In this document: positions 35,890-49,500 of the stretch, one piece after another
How the letters are laid out: each line of letters starts with the position of its first letter
Position numbering within the stretch: the first letter of the stretch is position 1
Source: Alitta virens
Lineage: Eukaryota > Annelida > Polychaeta > Phyllodocida > Nereididae
DNA length: 64,000 bases
Assembly: GCA_932294295.1 (NCBI GenBank)
Contig: OW028585.1
Coordinates: 17,858,360 to 17,922,359 of the forward strand
Direction of reading: 5' to 3'
Program-made: the position numbers and the translations under genes
The notes under the pieces: generated by a model
What the model saw: only the letters and a program-made list of their open reading frames with translations
Database searches by the model: none
What the model was told of the DNA's origin: nothing

Positions 35890-38800
35890 CTAGAATTTAT
35901 ACATCGGTTGAAGTTCCATCGCTGGTCTTCGTATTGTATACTGCGGAAGAAAAAAAAGGTTTATGGTTTTTTTAGGCTAATGTGTAAACCATATTACCAT
36001 AAAATAAGGATGGCATTAAATAAAGATAAGAATTTATTTTTAGCTGTCAAGTTGGTGGTAAATTAGATTTCTAAAATTCTAGGCCTACTCCAAATAGTTT
36101 ATCTTCACTGAAATAGATGTTTCTTAGAATTTTAGAAATCTAATTTACCATTTATCTAACAATTTACATATATTGGTATTTACAATTTAAAACTTTATGA
36201 CAGTGCAGCAAATGATAAAAAAAAAACTAAAAGGTTTATATATATTAAAATTTTATTAATTTCATAACTCACCTCATTTTCTATGTCTATCGCATACAAG
36301 TTTGGCATGAATTCAATTCCATACACTGTTGAATCCTCAGGCCTGGGAAATAAAATATGTTGTATAATAAGATCCATACATATGAAATATACAGTATGAA
36401 CTAAAATGCTCTCCAAAAGTATTTAAACAGTTCTAAATCTAAATTAAAATATTTTTTTCTCAATATGTAGCTTGAATTGGGTGATCTTTTGTATTTTAAT
36501 AGTATATTCCATCGTACACCGCCATTATTGAGATCAGTATACACTCTGTTCTATGACATTAGAATTCAGAACAGTGTCATATATATCATTAACTTTTGAA
36601 AGATGCAAGAGAATCTTATGCCGTCTTTAAATATTACTTCAATTACGGATTGAATTTGTATCAAAGTTTTGAAGGTGTTGGAAAGTACAATTTTAAATTT
36701 ATCAAAACATGATGGCGTCCGAAGCTTTTTTTGATTTAAAGAATATCATCGTATGCTCACCAATCTCCAGAAATATCATCCGGAGATTCTCTCAACTTCG
36801 GTCGTGGAATATGTCTGGCTTCCTCTGTTGGGGTCCTATAATCGACATTTGGTTCAGTCGGTTGATTTGCGGCCGCTACCTCTGGTTCATTTTCTTCTCC
36901 ATCAAAGACCTTTCATAAAGTAAGTAAGTAAGTAAGTAAGTAACCCAGATAGCATTTCAAATCGTATCAAGGTTGGCACGATGTCGGCAATGTCAAAACG
37001 ATGAACATTGTACCGATGGCAGCCGATATAGAAATGACGCTGGCCCAATTTTGAATGCTATCTGGGAAGTAAGTAAGTATTAAGTAAGTAAGTAAATAAA
37101 TAATAATTTAATTTTGACCACATTATGACAGTGGTCAGGATAATTTTTTTCACTCACTGTAAATCACTGTAATTGGTTTAATGTTTATAGACTCAGTAAT
37201 ACTCACTGAATTATAATGAGCCGAGGAATAATCGAAGTACTGAAAGTAACCAATATTATTTGTTAATTACAAAATACTGAATTACACTGTTTAATTAATA
37301 TATTATTCTATGATGTTACAGCAGATTTCATTGACATGGAAATTAAACTCCAGATGATGTCATGTGAATCCAGGTCTCCCATTGGTTGAGCCTTCAGGGA
37401 CTGCCTTAGCCAATGGGATTCATGGATTAATATGAGATCATCTGGAGTTTGTAATTGATGACTTATCTGCCTGATGGGTGGGATCTTTACGAAAATACCA
37501 ATCACACAATAATATGAGTTCTGTAGCTTGTGCTATTTCTTGAAAAATCGTGCTATTTCTTGCAAAGTCATGCTATTTCTTGCAAATTCAGGCTATTTCT
37601 TGCAAGGTCAAAGCAGACACTGTTACAATGTTGTGAGCAATTTCAGCTGCGATTTGCCTAATGGAACTATTGAATGTATTAGTAGACTGCTCATGGCCTT
37701 TAGCAAGCCACTTACAGCCAATTTCATAGACTTGGAAACCAGTTTCATAGTCTTGGGATGAACGCCAGAGGACATCTTGTCAGTCCAGGACTCTCATTGG
37801 TTGAGTGACTGCCTTTACCAATGGGAGTCCTGGATTCACATTTAGTTACCAAGTCTCTGAGATTGGTTTCAGAGTCTATGAAATTGGCTGTAATAGGCAC
37901 CCATTTTTATGTATTCTCGGCAGAGAGAGGGTACCTGACTCTACAGATATAAGAATTTTTCAGAAGGGAGCCAAGTTTCAGGCAAGGGTAGCTGCTGTTT
38001 ACCACCTTATGGGCATCGCAGCTCTTGAATATAATACATAATATAATACATAATATAATATAATATATAATCAAATAATATTTTTTGTAAATGTTCAACT
38101 TCTGCAATATGGTTGTGCTACTTGTGAGTATTATTAAAACCTATAACAACATATCTTGATGAAGAGCTTGGCTAACACCTAAGCCAATGAATTTATTTTT
38201 ATCAATGGTTTCCACCTACCTGTTGAGAGTCATATTCTCTATGCAGTGGGGGATCATAGTCCCTCCGGGGCTCCTCTAATCTGTAAACAAATTTCAATTG
38301 TGTGTTCAGAATTTATACCAAGAAAAATATTTTTAAGAAGTCATCAATATATATTGATTACAGTGTATAGTAATATTTGTGAGCCGGTAAAACATGTCCT
38401 AATGGGCACCTGAAAAGAACCACCACCTTGCTCCATCTGAATCTGGCAGACATTCAGGGCTTTCGCCCTTTGCCAAGCGCCACCTAGCAGGAGAGAGGGT
38501 CTTCGTAGGAGACAGACAACCTGCCAAGCGACAACTTCATTCCAACACCACTCAGCTGAATTTTCTTTTTATACCCTCTATTAAGCGACCATCTGTCTTA
38601 AATGGCCAATGAAAAATTTCCCTTGGGTGACCACTTAAATCAGATTTGATTGTGTATATATACACTCTAATCTATAACTTGGATAGTAAAAATTAATTGC
38701 AACTGACATAAAGGGCCATATATCAGCCCAAATAGCCTTCAAAACAGGTCAGCATCGTTTCTATATCAGCCGCTGTCGGTACAACGTCGCTGACATCACG

Positions 38801-40512
38801 CCAACAATGATATCGATTTCTTAAATGCTGTCTGGGAACACTATACAGGGCATGCAAATCACGCTTGGTTTGGTACTGATGGTGCATGCCTGTCTCTAAA
38901 CAAAAAGATGACGTCACCAAAGGTCAGAATACACTTAATGACCTCATCTATTGGACGTCTCATGACATCATCGTTTGGAAACAGGCATACAGCGTTATTC
39001 AAAACATGTAGTTGAATTTTCCTTTTAATATATGCACATTGGGCAAGGTCACCAATGTGCCATTTTTAGGACTTCACCAACAATGGAGATAGCAAATTGT
39101 TTCCTTTTATCTGATGGCCCGTGGATGTCTAGATGACATACTTCATCAATGTGACACCATGAGTGTTTATGCGATTCTAAGAGAAAAAATAGCACCGTTG
39201 ACCTTTTTGCATATCATGTGTGTCTTCAAAAAAGTACTTGCAGCTAGTGGAATTTGTTCAAACATGGGTGGCCATGCATATACCGAACCACGTGAGAGTT
39301 GAATGGGAAATTTGGTCGGAGTCATAAAATGCCTTAGTCGTGTTAAGTATGTTTATCACTAGCAAATTAATCATCGTAAGGAGTGGAAAACGTGTTTTAA
39401 TCTTCCGCAGTTCCTCCTTCAAACAAGTGAAACCACAAACACTCGTCCCAATGCATGCCATAAGGCAGGCCAGTTCTCGTCTGGCCTAGGACCCGGAAGT
39501 AATAGGACCATGCATGACGTCACCAATGCACAATATTAGATGACGTCAATAATTGAACTGCGGTGACGTCATGTATTGTATTGCTATTTCTGGTTCAAGG
39601 TCACACGAGAACTGACCAGCCCTCTTGCCTTTTTGATGCTGATTACAAAAGCATTTGGCAGAAAAGTGCTTTTGTTGTCCCAATCATCTGATTTGGTACC
39701 TCCTCTAGTCACTGAGAAATTTTAGCAAACAAATATCCACATGTAGGACAGGGTGAAAATGTATCTACATAAGGTGACAAGGACTGAGATTTGGCTCATG
39801 CACCCAGAGAGCATGGTCTTGATTAGCACCTACCACTTGGCCATTCCTCCCATTCCATACATATCAAACAATTTAACAACACTCAGGGGCAGATCAAGAA
39901 ATTTTTCATGGGGGGGGGGGGTTGACAAATTTCAATGTATTGCAGGGACTGCTGAATTATTTAATATTTTTAAATTAAAATTTACTAGGCCAAAAAGGGG
40001 TGGGTTGCAACATTCTGCTCACACCAGGACCACTACACTACACTCTTCTCTTCTCACAATGAGGTTCACACACCAGGACCACTTCACTACATTAAAAATA
40101 CAAGACGATGGTAAGGATCACGCTACAATTAATGGATAGAGCAAAACATCTACAGGCCTGTATATTTCTTCAGGATTCTATCAAAGTATTAAGAAACTGG
40201 AAAAGCCAATAAAGTACACTTACCCTGACTCTGACCTTTGTTCTCTCCTCCTCCTCCTGGTTACTATGACAACTATTATTGCAATGAGAGTAATCAGTAA
40301 AATTCCTCCAACAACAGTTGATGTAATGATAATTACATTCTCATGTAGACAGCTTTCCGCGCCAGTTTTGAGATAATTTTCCCGACAACTGAAAAAAATG
40401 ATGAGTAAGGTTGAATTTTTACCTCAAGGTCAAAGTGGGATAAAACTTATGTATTGAAATTTCATTGATTTAATTATTTCTGTAATGAAATTGTTATATA
40501 CATGTATATGTG

Positions 40513-40587
<75 letters not shown>

Positions 40588-43500
40588 GAGTTCTTGTGGC
40601 ATGTAGTAGGCCTACTTTGAAAATGTCAGAATTACAATTTCAGCTTATTTATTATGGTAGGCAGACTACTATTGTCCTTACAATAAAAATTGTAAATAAT
40701 GTCCACACAATTTTGCTTTGAGCTGTACGAAATGGAGATAAATGTTACTTATAAGTCAACCCCCGACTTTCTTACCCATTAAAACCTGTACCAATTGACT
40801 TGAAGTTTCCTATCTTTCCAATGGTAATTTTTGCCATTATCTGATCATGATGGCTGTTTATTATAATAATATAGTCACAGTGAAGTAGCCGAAATTACAA
40901 TGGAGAACATAGCAAAATTCTGGTTATTGCTAGGAAGTTGGGCATTGACTTGTTGCTATCATTTCTGTACATTTTGCGCTGCCAAAAAAAAAAAAAAGTG
41001 GACATTTATTATGTATCCTAGTATAGTAAAGAGAATGTAGTGCACATGAGAAGGCCTGTGATTAGCTAGAAACAGTCGCGGGCTTTTAAGGAGACGCCGA
41101 CGGTCATATACACTTGTATTATGATATATAGATAGATAGATATGGGAAGTCGGCAGGTTCTTGCTGCTATCGAGGTTTGATTGATACGGTGAGAGAGAGG
41201 AGCAGTCAAAACACAACTGACTAGCTGTAGTTGAAACCAAAGCAATTAAGTCCATTTCTATTTGTGGGCTCGATTGGGAACTACTCAAACATGGTAAATT
41301 ATGACATCACAAGGAGACTTTGTCAAGTGGATTGCTACACATCGTTGCAATCCACTGTAAAGGTTGCCGTAGTTTATATGTGACTATGCATAATTAATTT
41401 GTGATTAAAATTACTGGATAATGCCTGTGTTTTCAGGAACACTCACCTGCAAACTGGTGAATATCGGTTGTTTTCCTCGACTTGAATGGTGCAAGTTAAA
41501 CCACTCCCTTCCAGGCATTTTCCTTCAACAACTCTCGCAACATAGCACGGATGCAAACATTGCAAATTGCCCTCTTCCTGTATTTCGCAATTGTACCCCG
41601 CAGTGCAGATTCCGAGGCCATTGCTTTGGCACACAGCCTCTTTTGTCTGATCGAGGTTTTGCTGACAATCTGTGTGAAAAATTAAAGAAAGGTATACAGT
41701 AATCATGGATCCAAAGTAAAATAACTTATGTTACAGCAGATTTCATAGACTAGGAGACACTTGGAATTTATACTGCTGAGGAAATCGTGTGAATCTAGGA
41801 CTTGGGCGAGGGACTGCCTTAACCAATGGGAGTCATGGATTCACATGACATCCTCTAGAGTTTTGTTTTAGAGATTAAACAAGCAAAATTAAATGATTTG
41901 AGTTGAATTTAATCGCTAACTGTATACATGTATGCACACACACAAATTGTCTTATATTTTTGGTAGCCGATGTCCTTATCAGACCAACAGACTGTTTCCC
42001 TAATGTTCCGAGCGGGCAATAACCAATGAAAATGTCAGTTAACCCCTCCTGAGTGCAAACTGAACTTGTTTTGCGTAATATGGCATTAAAATAAACAAAC
42101 AAACAATTAAACAAATAGGCTAGTTATATCCCTTCGGTGTCGGGATATAACCAACAAAAATGCTAGGTAACTCCCTCCTATTCGGGATATAACTTATATG
42201 TGTATTCACTCACTGTTTGTTAATTCAGTCTCAGTGCCATTGATGTTGAGTTGTTGCGACGAATTCCCAAATAGTTCACAGAAGTTGATCGTTCCAGCCG
42301 GGTCATCGGTCAATATTCCTTGGAAAATTATGTTAGTGTCCGCTATTATGCTGCCGTTTCTGAAAATAGAAAAAGAAAGTTCATTATGCAATATGGCGTT
42401 CACTGGTGCTTTTTATAATTCGATATTGTTGTTGTCCACAAGAACTACTGAAATGCTTACTAATATTCACTGCAAGATGAGGGCCTGATGGATATGAATA
42501 CAGGGAGAGATACACGATTAAGTAGATCAATCACTACCCCCGTTAATTTTAACTTGGCGGCAAACAAAACAGTTCTTTAAAACTCGCCCGAAATGACGTT
42601 GTATTCTCATGAATATTATAAACTGATCTTCACTGTCAAATTCCTCACTCCACATTGGGATTCTTGCTCCCCTGTCCTGAATTCCCTCACACCCTCTCCC
42701 CCCTAGAGGCCTGATCAAGTGTCTGACGTTCAGACTGCAGTGATCCCATAGCCAATGACAGCCATGGCACTATAAGTCTGAATTATATATATTTTTATTT
42801 TTAATAATAATTTTTGCATTGGTTATAATTATACTGCCACTTTATTGGCTGTTATTATTTTGCTCCTAACTCACCTAAAGCCCAACACATCAGTCCGTAT
42901 ATAGCCTGGCAATTGGCCAATAGTGCTCTCAATCTGAAATAAAATTGGTATGATTATATTAACAAACAAATGCAGCATACATGTTGTGATAAATTGCTAT
43001 GTTATTTTCCTACCCTGATCAAAGCAACATAGATGTACTTGCATGTCTTTTGTTATAAATTGCTTTGAAGTTAGAAAGTATTACATAAGACATATGCTGT
43101 AAATATGGTGAGATTTGGTAGTTTGAAATCTGACTTAAGAAGCATTAGCAGAGAAAATCGACCCAGGGGTGTAATTTTACATGTCAGCAAATCCATTGAA
43201 TACTTTGTGGAATCAAGGTACTTGGTAAAATGACATCATTGATCAAATTTTAGATCCCTAGCCCTAATGGAAACAGGGTTTATCGGTTTTGCCCTCTGGA
43301 TCTTCAAAAAAAAATAAAAAATTGCAGTGAAAAATTAAACAATTTGTTGGCTATTTTTGTAATATGTTATGCCAGTGATAAAATAACCAGTAATCTTTTC
43401 GTTAAATGTCACCTGGGCTTAAATTATATTGAGTGACCTATGCTGGAGGCATGAAGTGGAGTTGTGGTGGTGGTGGATTAGGGCTTTATGTCCTGTATTT

Positions 43501-46500
43501 CTGCACCTGATGGGCTAATTAGGACAGGTAGGGACCATGACAATGAGACAAAGGATGAAACCGCCATCCAACATAGGCTTGACTGGTAATTGAACCCGGG
43601 ACCCAGTGATTGGAAGCCCAGCACTACCACTGAGCTAGGCCCCCCTTAGGCATGAAGTGGACATTATGTGCACAATATGTTTCGGTCCCAAAAATAGGCA
43701 ATTTTCAAAGTTGAATTTGTCGAACGGAGATGCTTACCATTTTAATATTGCATTTACCAGTTGCACGGAACCCTGATCACCACATTTCAATGATAAAAAC
43801 ATGGTGCTCTCTTAAAATGAACTTATAAGCATAATTGGTTTTGGTGGGTTTTTGTAATTTATTTTTGGTTGCAAAACGTTATCTTTGATATTAGTTTGCA
43901 GGACATTTGAACATGCTTAATTAATTATTACTACTCTACAATTACTGAATTTAAATGAATAATGCAACTAAAAAGAAGAGGTGTCGGTCATCGTATCCAA
44001 CATACAGCCAAAATTCTGCACTAACTGTCTGTGTAAATATATAATGGTGTCTTGAAAAAAAAAAAAAGGCAGGTCTGATATAGCCAGCACATTAGCGACA
44101 CAGAAAATATCAGTGGAGAGGGCATGGCCAAATCGACCATTTTATGAATGCAGAAATATATTTATCAGCTATTGACCAATCAGAGGTCTGACAGAGGGTA
44201 ATATTATGTATCAGCAGTGGTAATAAGTTAACTAATAACATTTAATTTTATATATCGGCAAGTGGTAATAAAATTTAATTTTATATATATCAGTCGGTGG
44301 TAATAACACTTATTGTTAAAGAAATTCACATACGCTATCAATAACCATTTGCTTCATTTCTTGGAATGCAGCAGAATTTTGGTCCTCCAGAACACGATCG
44401 AAGTCTTGCTGAAATCGTATCGCTGATGACAGTTCGACTGGTACATCCTCTGAAAATCCATATTGATAAACATTGTGAATATGTTTTTTGACACAATTTA
44501 ACGCTTATAACCAGCATTAGGACAAACACTTTGTACCACTAGATTTGTGTAGTTTTGCATTTGTTATTTAAGGTGTCAGTATCTGTTATAAAATTGGTGT
44601 TTGACTTATTGCATGCTAATGTTTCTGTCCATATGATGCAGTTCCAACTTCCATGATTTATATGAAAAAATATAACCCTAAAAAGGGGGACATTTATTTG
44701 TAACCCTACTGCGATCTTCAGGTATTTTATTTGGAGTTGATGTCCCTTAATTAGATTTTAATTCATATGAAAAAAAAAAAAAAGACCAGACTTACCTAGA
44801 ACGGGTGGCAGAGGTGTAGGAGCTACAGTTGGAGGTTGGCTAGCGGTGGTGGTAGGTTCTGTGGTCATGAATGCTTCTGTTGTAGTAACAGTTGATGCTG
44901 GTGATGTTGTTGTTTCTGCAGTTGTTGCAGTTGCTTCTTCAGTTTGTGTAGATATGGTACTCTGAGCACTTGTAGTTTGCTCAGTTTGTGCAGATATGGT
45001 ACTCTCAGCACTTGTAGTTTGCTCAGTTTGTGCAGATATGGTACTCTCAGTACTTGAAGTTTGCTCAGTTTGTGCAGATATGGTACTCTGAGCACTTGTA
45101 GTTTGCTCAGTTTGTGTATATGTGGTACTCTCAGCACTTGAAGTTTGCTCAGTTTGTGCAGATATGGTACTCTCAGCACTTGTAGTTTGCTCAGTTTGTG
45201 TAGATATGGTACTCTGAGCACTTGTAGTTTGCTCTGATGATACTTCAGTTGATGGAGCCTCAGATGATACTTCAGTTGATGGAGCCTCTGAGGATACTAC
45301 AGTTGATGGAGCCTCTGAGGATACTTCAGTTGATGGAGCCTCAGATGATACTACAGTTGATGGAGCCTCTGATGATACTTCAGTTGATGGAGCCTCAGAT
45401 GATACTTCAGTTGATGGAACCTCTGAGGATACTTCAGTTGATGGAGCCTCAGATGACACTTCAGTTGATGGAGCCTGAGATGATACTACAGTTGATGGAG
45501 CCTCAGATGATACTTCAGTTGATGGAGCCTCAGATGATACTGCAGTTGATGGAGCCTCAGATGACACTACAGTTGATGGAGCCTCAGATGACACTGCAGT
45601 TGATGGAGCCTCTGAGGATACTACAGTTGATGGAGCCTCTGATGATACTTCAGTCGATGGAGCCTCAGATGATACCTCAGTTGTTGGAGCCTCTGATGAT
45701 ACTGCAGTTGATGGAGCCTCTGAGGATACTACAGTTGATGGAGCCTCTGAGGATAGTACAGTTGATGGAGCCTCAGATGACACTACAGTTGATGGAGCCT
45801 CAGATGATACTTCAGTTGATGGAGCCTCTGATGATACTTCAGTTGATGGAGCATCTGAGGATACTACAGTTGACGGAGCCTCTGAGGATACTTCAGTTGA
45901 TGGAGCCTCAGATGAAACTACGGTTGATGGAGCCTCTGAGGATACTTCAGTTGATGGAGCCTCAGATGATACTTCAGTTGATGGAGCCTCTGATGATACT
46001 TCAGTTGATGGAGCCTCAGATGAAACTACAGTTGATGGAGCCTCTGATGATACTTCAGTTGATGGAGCCTCTGAGGATACTACAGTTGATGGAGCCTCTG
46101 ATGATACTTCAGTTGATGGAGCCTCAGATGATACCTCAGTTGTTGCAGCCTCAGATGATACTTCAGTTGATGGAGCCTCTGAGGATACTTCAGTTGATGG
46201 AGCCTCTGAGGATAGTACAGTTGATGGAGCCTCAGATGACACTACAGTTGATGGAGCCTCAGATGATACTACAGTTGATGGAGCCTCAGATGATACTTCA
46301 GTTGATGGAGCCTCAGATGATACTACAGTTGATGGAGCGTCTGAGGATACTACAGTTGACGGAGCCTCTGAGGATACTTCAGTTGATGGAGCCTCAGATG
46401 AAACTACAGTTGATGGAGCCTCTGATGATACTTCAGTTGATGGAGCCTCTGATGATACTTCAGTTGATGGAGCCTCTGAGGATACCATAGTTGATGGAGC

Positions 46501-49500
46501 CTCAGATGATACTACCGTTGAAGGAGCCTCAGATGACCCTAAAGTTGATGGAGCCTCAGATGATACTTCAGTTGATGGAGCCTCAGATGATGCTACAGTT
46601 GATGGAACCTCAGATGACATTTCAGTTGTTGGAGCCTCAGATGTCACTATAGTTGTTGGAGCCTCTGATGTAAAAACAGTTGAAGGAACTTCAGACGACA
46701 CTACAGTTGATGGGACCTCTGAGGATACCGTAGTTGAAGGAGCCTCTGATGATACTACAGTTGAAGGAGCCTCAGATGATGGAGCCTCTGATGTAGGAGC
46801 CTCTGTGGTTGGAGCCTCTGTTGTGGGAGCCTGGGATGATGGGACTTCTGTTGATGGAGCCTCTGTCGTGGGAGCCTCTGTCGTGGGAGCCTCTGTCGTG
46901 GGAGCCTCTGTTGTGGGAGCCTCTGTTGTGGGAGCCTGTGATGTTGGAGCCTCTGTTGTGGGGGCATCTGTTGTGGGAGCCTGGGATGATGGGACTTCTG
47001 TTGTGGGAGCCTCTGTTGTGGGGGCATCTGTGGTTGGAGCTTGTGATGATAGTGCCTCTGTTGTGGGAGCTTCTGATGTTGGATCCCTTGATGTTGGAGC
47101 CTCAGATGTTGGAGCCTCTGATGTAGGAGCCTGTGATGATGGAGCATTTGTTGTTGCAGCCTCAGAAGTTGGAACTTGTGATGTGGGAGATTCTGATGTT
47201 GGATCCCTTGATGTAGGAGCCTCTGATGTAGGAGCCTCTGATGTAGGAGCTTCTGATGTTGGAGCCTCTGTTGTTAGAGCCTCTGTTGTTGGAGCCTTTG
47301 TTGTGGAAGCCTGTGATGATGGGACCTCTGTTGAAGGAGCTTCTGATGTTGGATCCTTTGATGTAGGAGCCTCAGATGTATGGGCTTCTGTTGTGGCGGC
47401 CTCTGTTGTTGGAGGCTCTGACGTAGGAGCCTCTGTTGTTGGCATAATTGATGTAAGTACCTCTGATGTCGGAAACTCTGATGTTGGAACCTTTGATGTA
47501 GGAACTTCTGATGTAGGAGCTTCTGATGTTGGGGCCTTTGATGTAGGGGCTTCTGATGTTGGAGCCTCAGATGTGGGGGCCTCTGTTGTTGGTGCCTCCG
47601 AAGTAGGAGCATCTGTTGTTGGCGCAATTGATGTAAGCACCTCTGATGTTGGAAACTCCGATGTTGGAACCTTTGATGTAGGAACTTCTGATGTAGGAAT
47701 TACTGATGTAGGAGCTTCTGATGTAGGGGCCTTTGATGTGGGAGCTTCTGTTGTTGGTGCATTTGAGGTAGGGACCTCTGATGTAGGGGAGTATGATGTG
47801 GGAGCTTCTGATGTTGGAGCCTGTGATGTGGGATCCTCTGATGTAGGGGCTTCAGATGTTGGGGCCTTTGATGTGGGGGCTTCTGACGTTGAAGGCTCAG
47901 ATGTGGGGTCATCTGTTGTTGGTGTATTTGAGGTAGGGACCTCTGATGTAGGGGAGTTTGATGTGGGAGCTTCTGATGTTGGAGCCTGTGATGTGGGATC
48001 CTCTGATGTAGGGGCTCCAGATGTTGGGGCATTTGATGTTGGGGCTTCTGATGTTGAAACCTTAGATGTGGCGGCCTCAGTTGTTGGTACATTTGAGGTA
48101 GGGACTTCTGATGTGGGGGCCTTTGATGTGGGAGCTTCTGATGTTGGAGCCTGTGATGTAGAAGCCTCAGACATAGGAGCTTCTGATGTTGGAGCCTCTG
48201 TTGTGGGAGCCTCTGATGATGGGGCCTCTGTTGTTGGAGCCTCCGACGTAGGAGCCTCTGTTGTTGGCGCAATTGATGTAAGCACCTCTGATGTCGGCAA
48301 CTCTGATGTTGGAACCTTTGATGTAGGAACTTCCGATGTAGGAATTTCTGATGTAGGAGCTTCTGATGTTGGTGCATTTGATGTAGGGACCTCTGATGTA
48401 GGGACCTTTGATGTGGAAGCTTGTGATGTTGGAGCCTTTGATGTGGGTTCCTCTGATGCGGGGGCTTCAGATGTTGGGGCCTTTGATGTGAGGGCTTCTG
48501 ATGTTGGAGCCTCAGATGTGGGGTTGTCTGTTGTTGGTGCATTTGAGGTAGGGACCTCTGATGTAGGGGAGTTTGATGTGGGAGCTTCAGATGTTGGAGC
48601 CTCTGATGTAGGGGCTTCAGAGGTTGGGGCCTTTGATGTGGGATCCTCTGATGTAGGGGCTTCAGATGTTGGGGCCTTTGATGTGGGAGCTTCTGATGTT
48701 GGAGCCTCAGATGTAGGGGCCTCTGTTGTTGGTGCATTTGATGTAGGGACCTCTGATGTAGGGGCCTTTGATGTGGGAGATTCTGATGTTGGAGCCTGTG
48801 ATGTGGGATCCTCTGATGTGGGGGCTTCAGATGTTGGGGCCTTTGATGTGGGAGCTTCTGATGTTGGAGCCTCAGATGTTGGTGCATTTGATGTAGGGGC
48901 TTCAGAGGTTGGGGTCTTTGATGTGGGGACTTCTGAAGTTGGAGCCTCAGATGTGGGGGCCTCTGTTGTTGGTGCATTTGATGTAGGGACTTCTGATGTA
49001 GGGGCTTTTGATGTGGGGGCTTCTGATGTAGGGATCTCTGATGTAGGGGCTTCAGAGGTTGGGGCCTTTGATGTGGGATCCTCTGATGTAGGGGCTTCAG
49101 ATGTTGGGGCCTTTGATGTGGGAGCTTCTGATGTTGGAGCCTCGGATGTGGGGGCCTCTGTTGTTGGTGCATTTGATGTAGGGACCTCTGATGTAGGGGC
49201 CTTTGATGTGGGAGATTCTGATGTTGGAGCCTGTGATGTAGGAGCCTCAGACGTAGGAGCTTCTGATGTTGGAGCCTCTGTTGTTGGAGCCTCTGATGAT
49301 TGGGCCTCTGTTGTTTGAGCCTCTGATGTATAAGCCTCTGTTGTTGGAGCCTCTGATGTGGGGGCTTCAGAGGTTGGGGCCTTTGATGTGGAGGCTTCTG
49401 ATGTTGGAACCTCAGATGTGGGGGCCTCTGTTGTTGGTGCATTTGACGTAGGGACTTCTGATGTTGGGGCCTTTGATGTGGGAGCTTCTGATGTTGGAGC

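Noticed and set aside
43585..43647. Possible tRNA gene on the minus strand
   Set aside because: The A and B boxes are good, but the acceptor stem does not close and the SINE body follows. Two fragments of the body occur elsewhere, so it is a tRNA-derived SINE.
45237..46490. 417-residue frame with ILQLMEP repeats on the plus strand
   Set aside because: Antisense shadow of the 27-bp mucin units.
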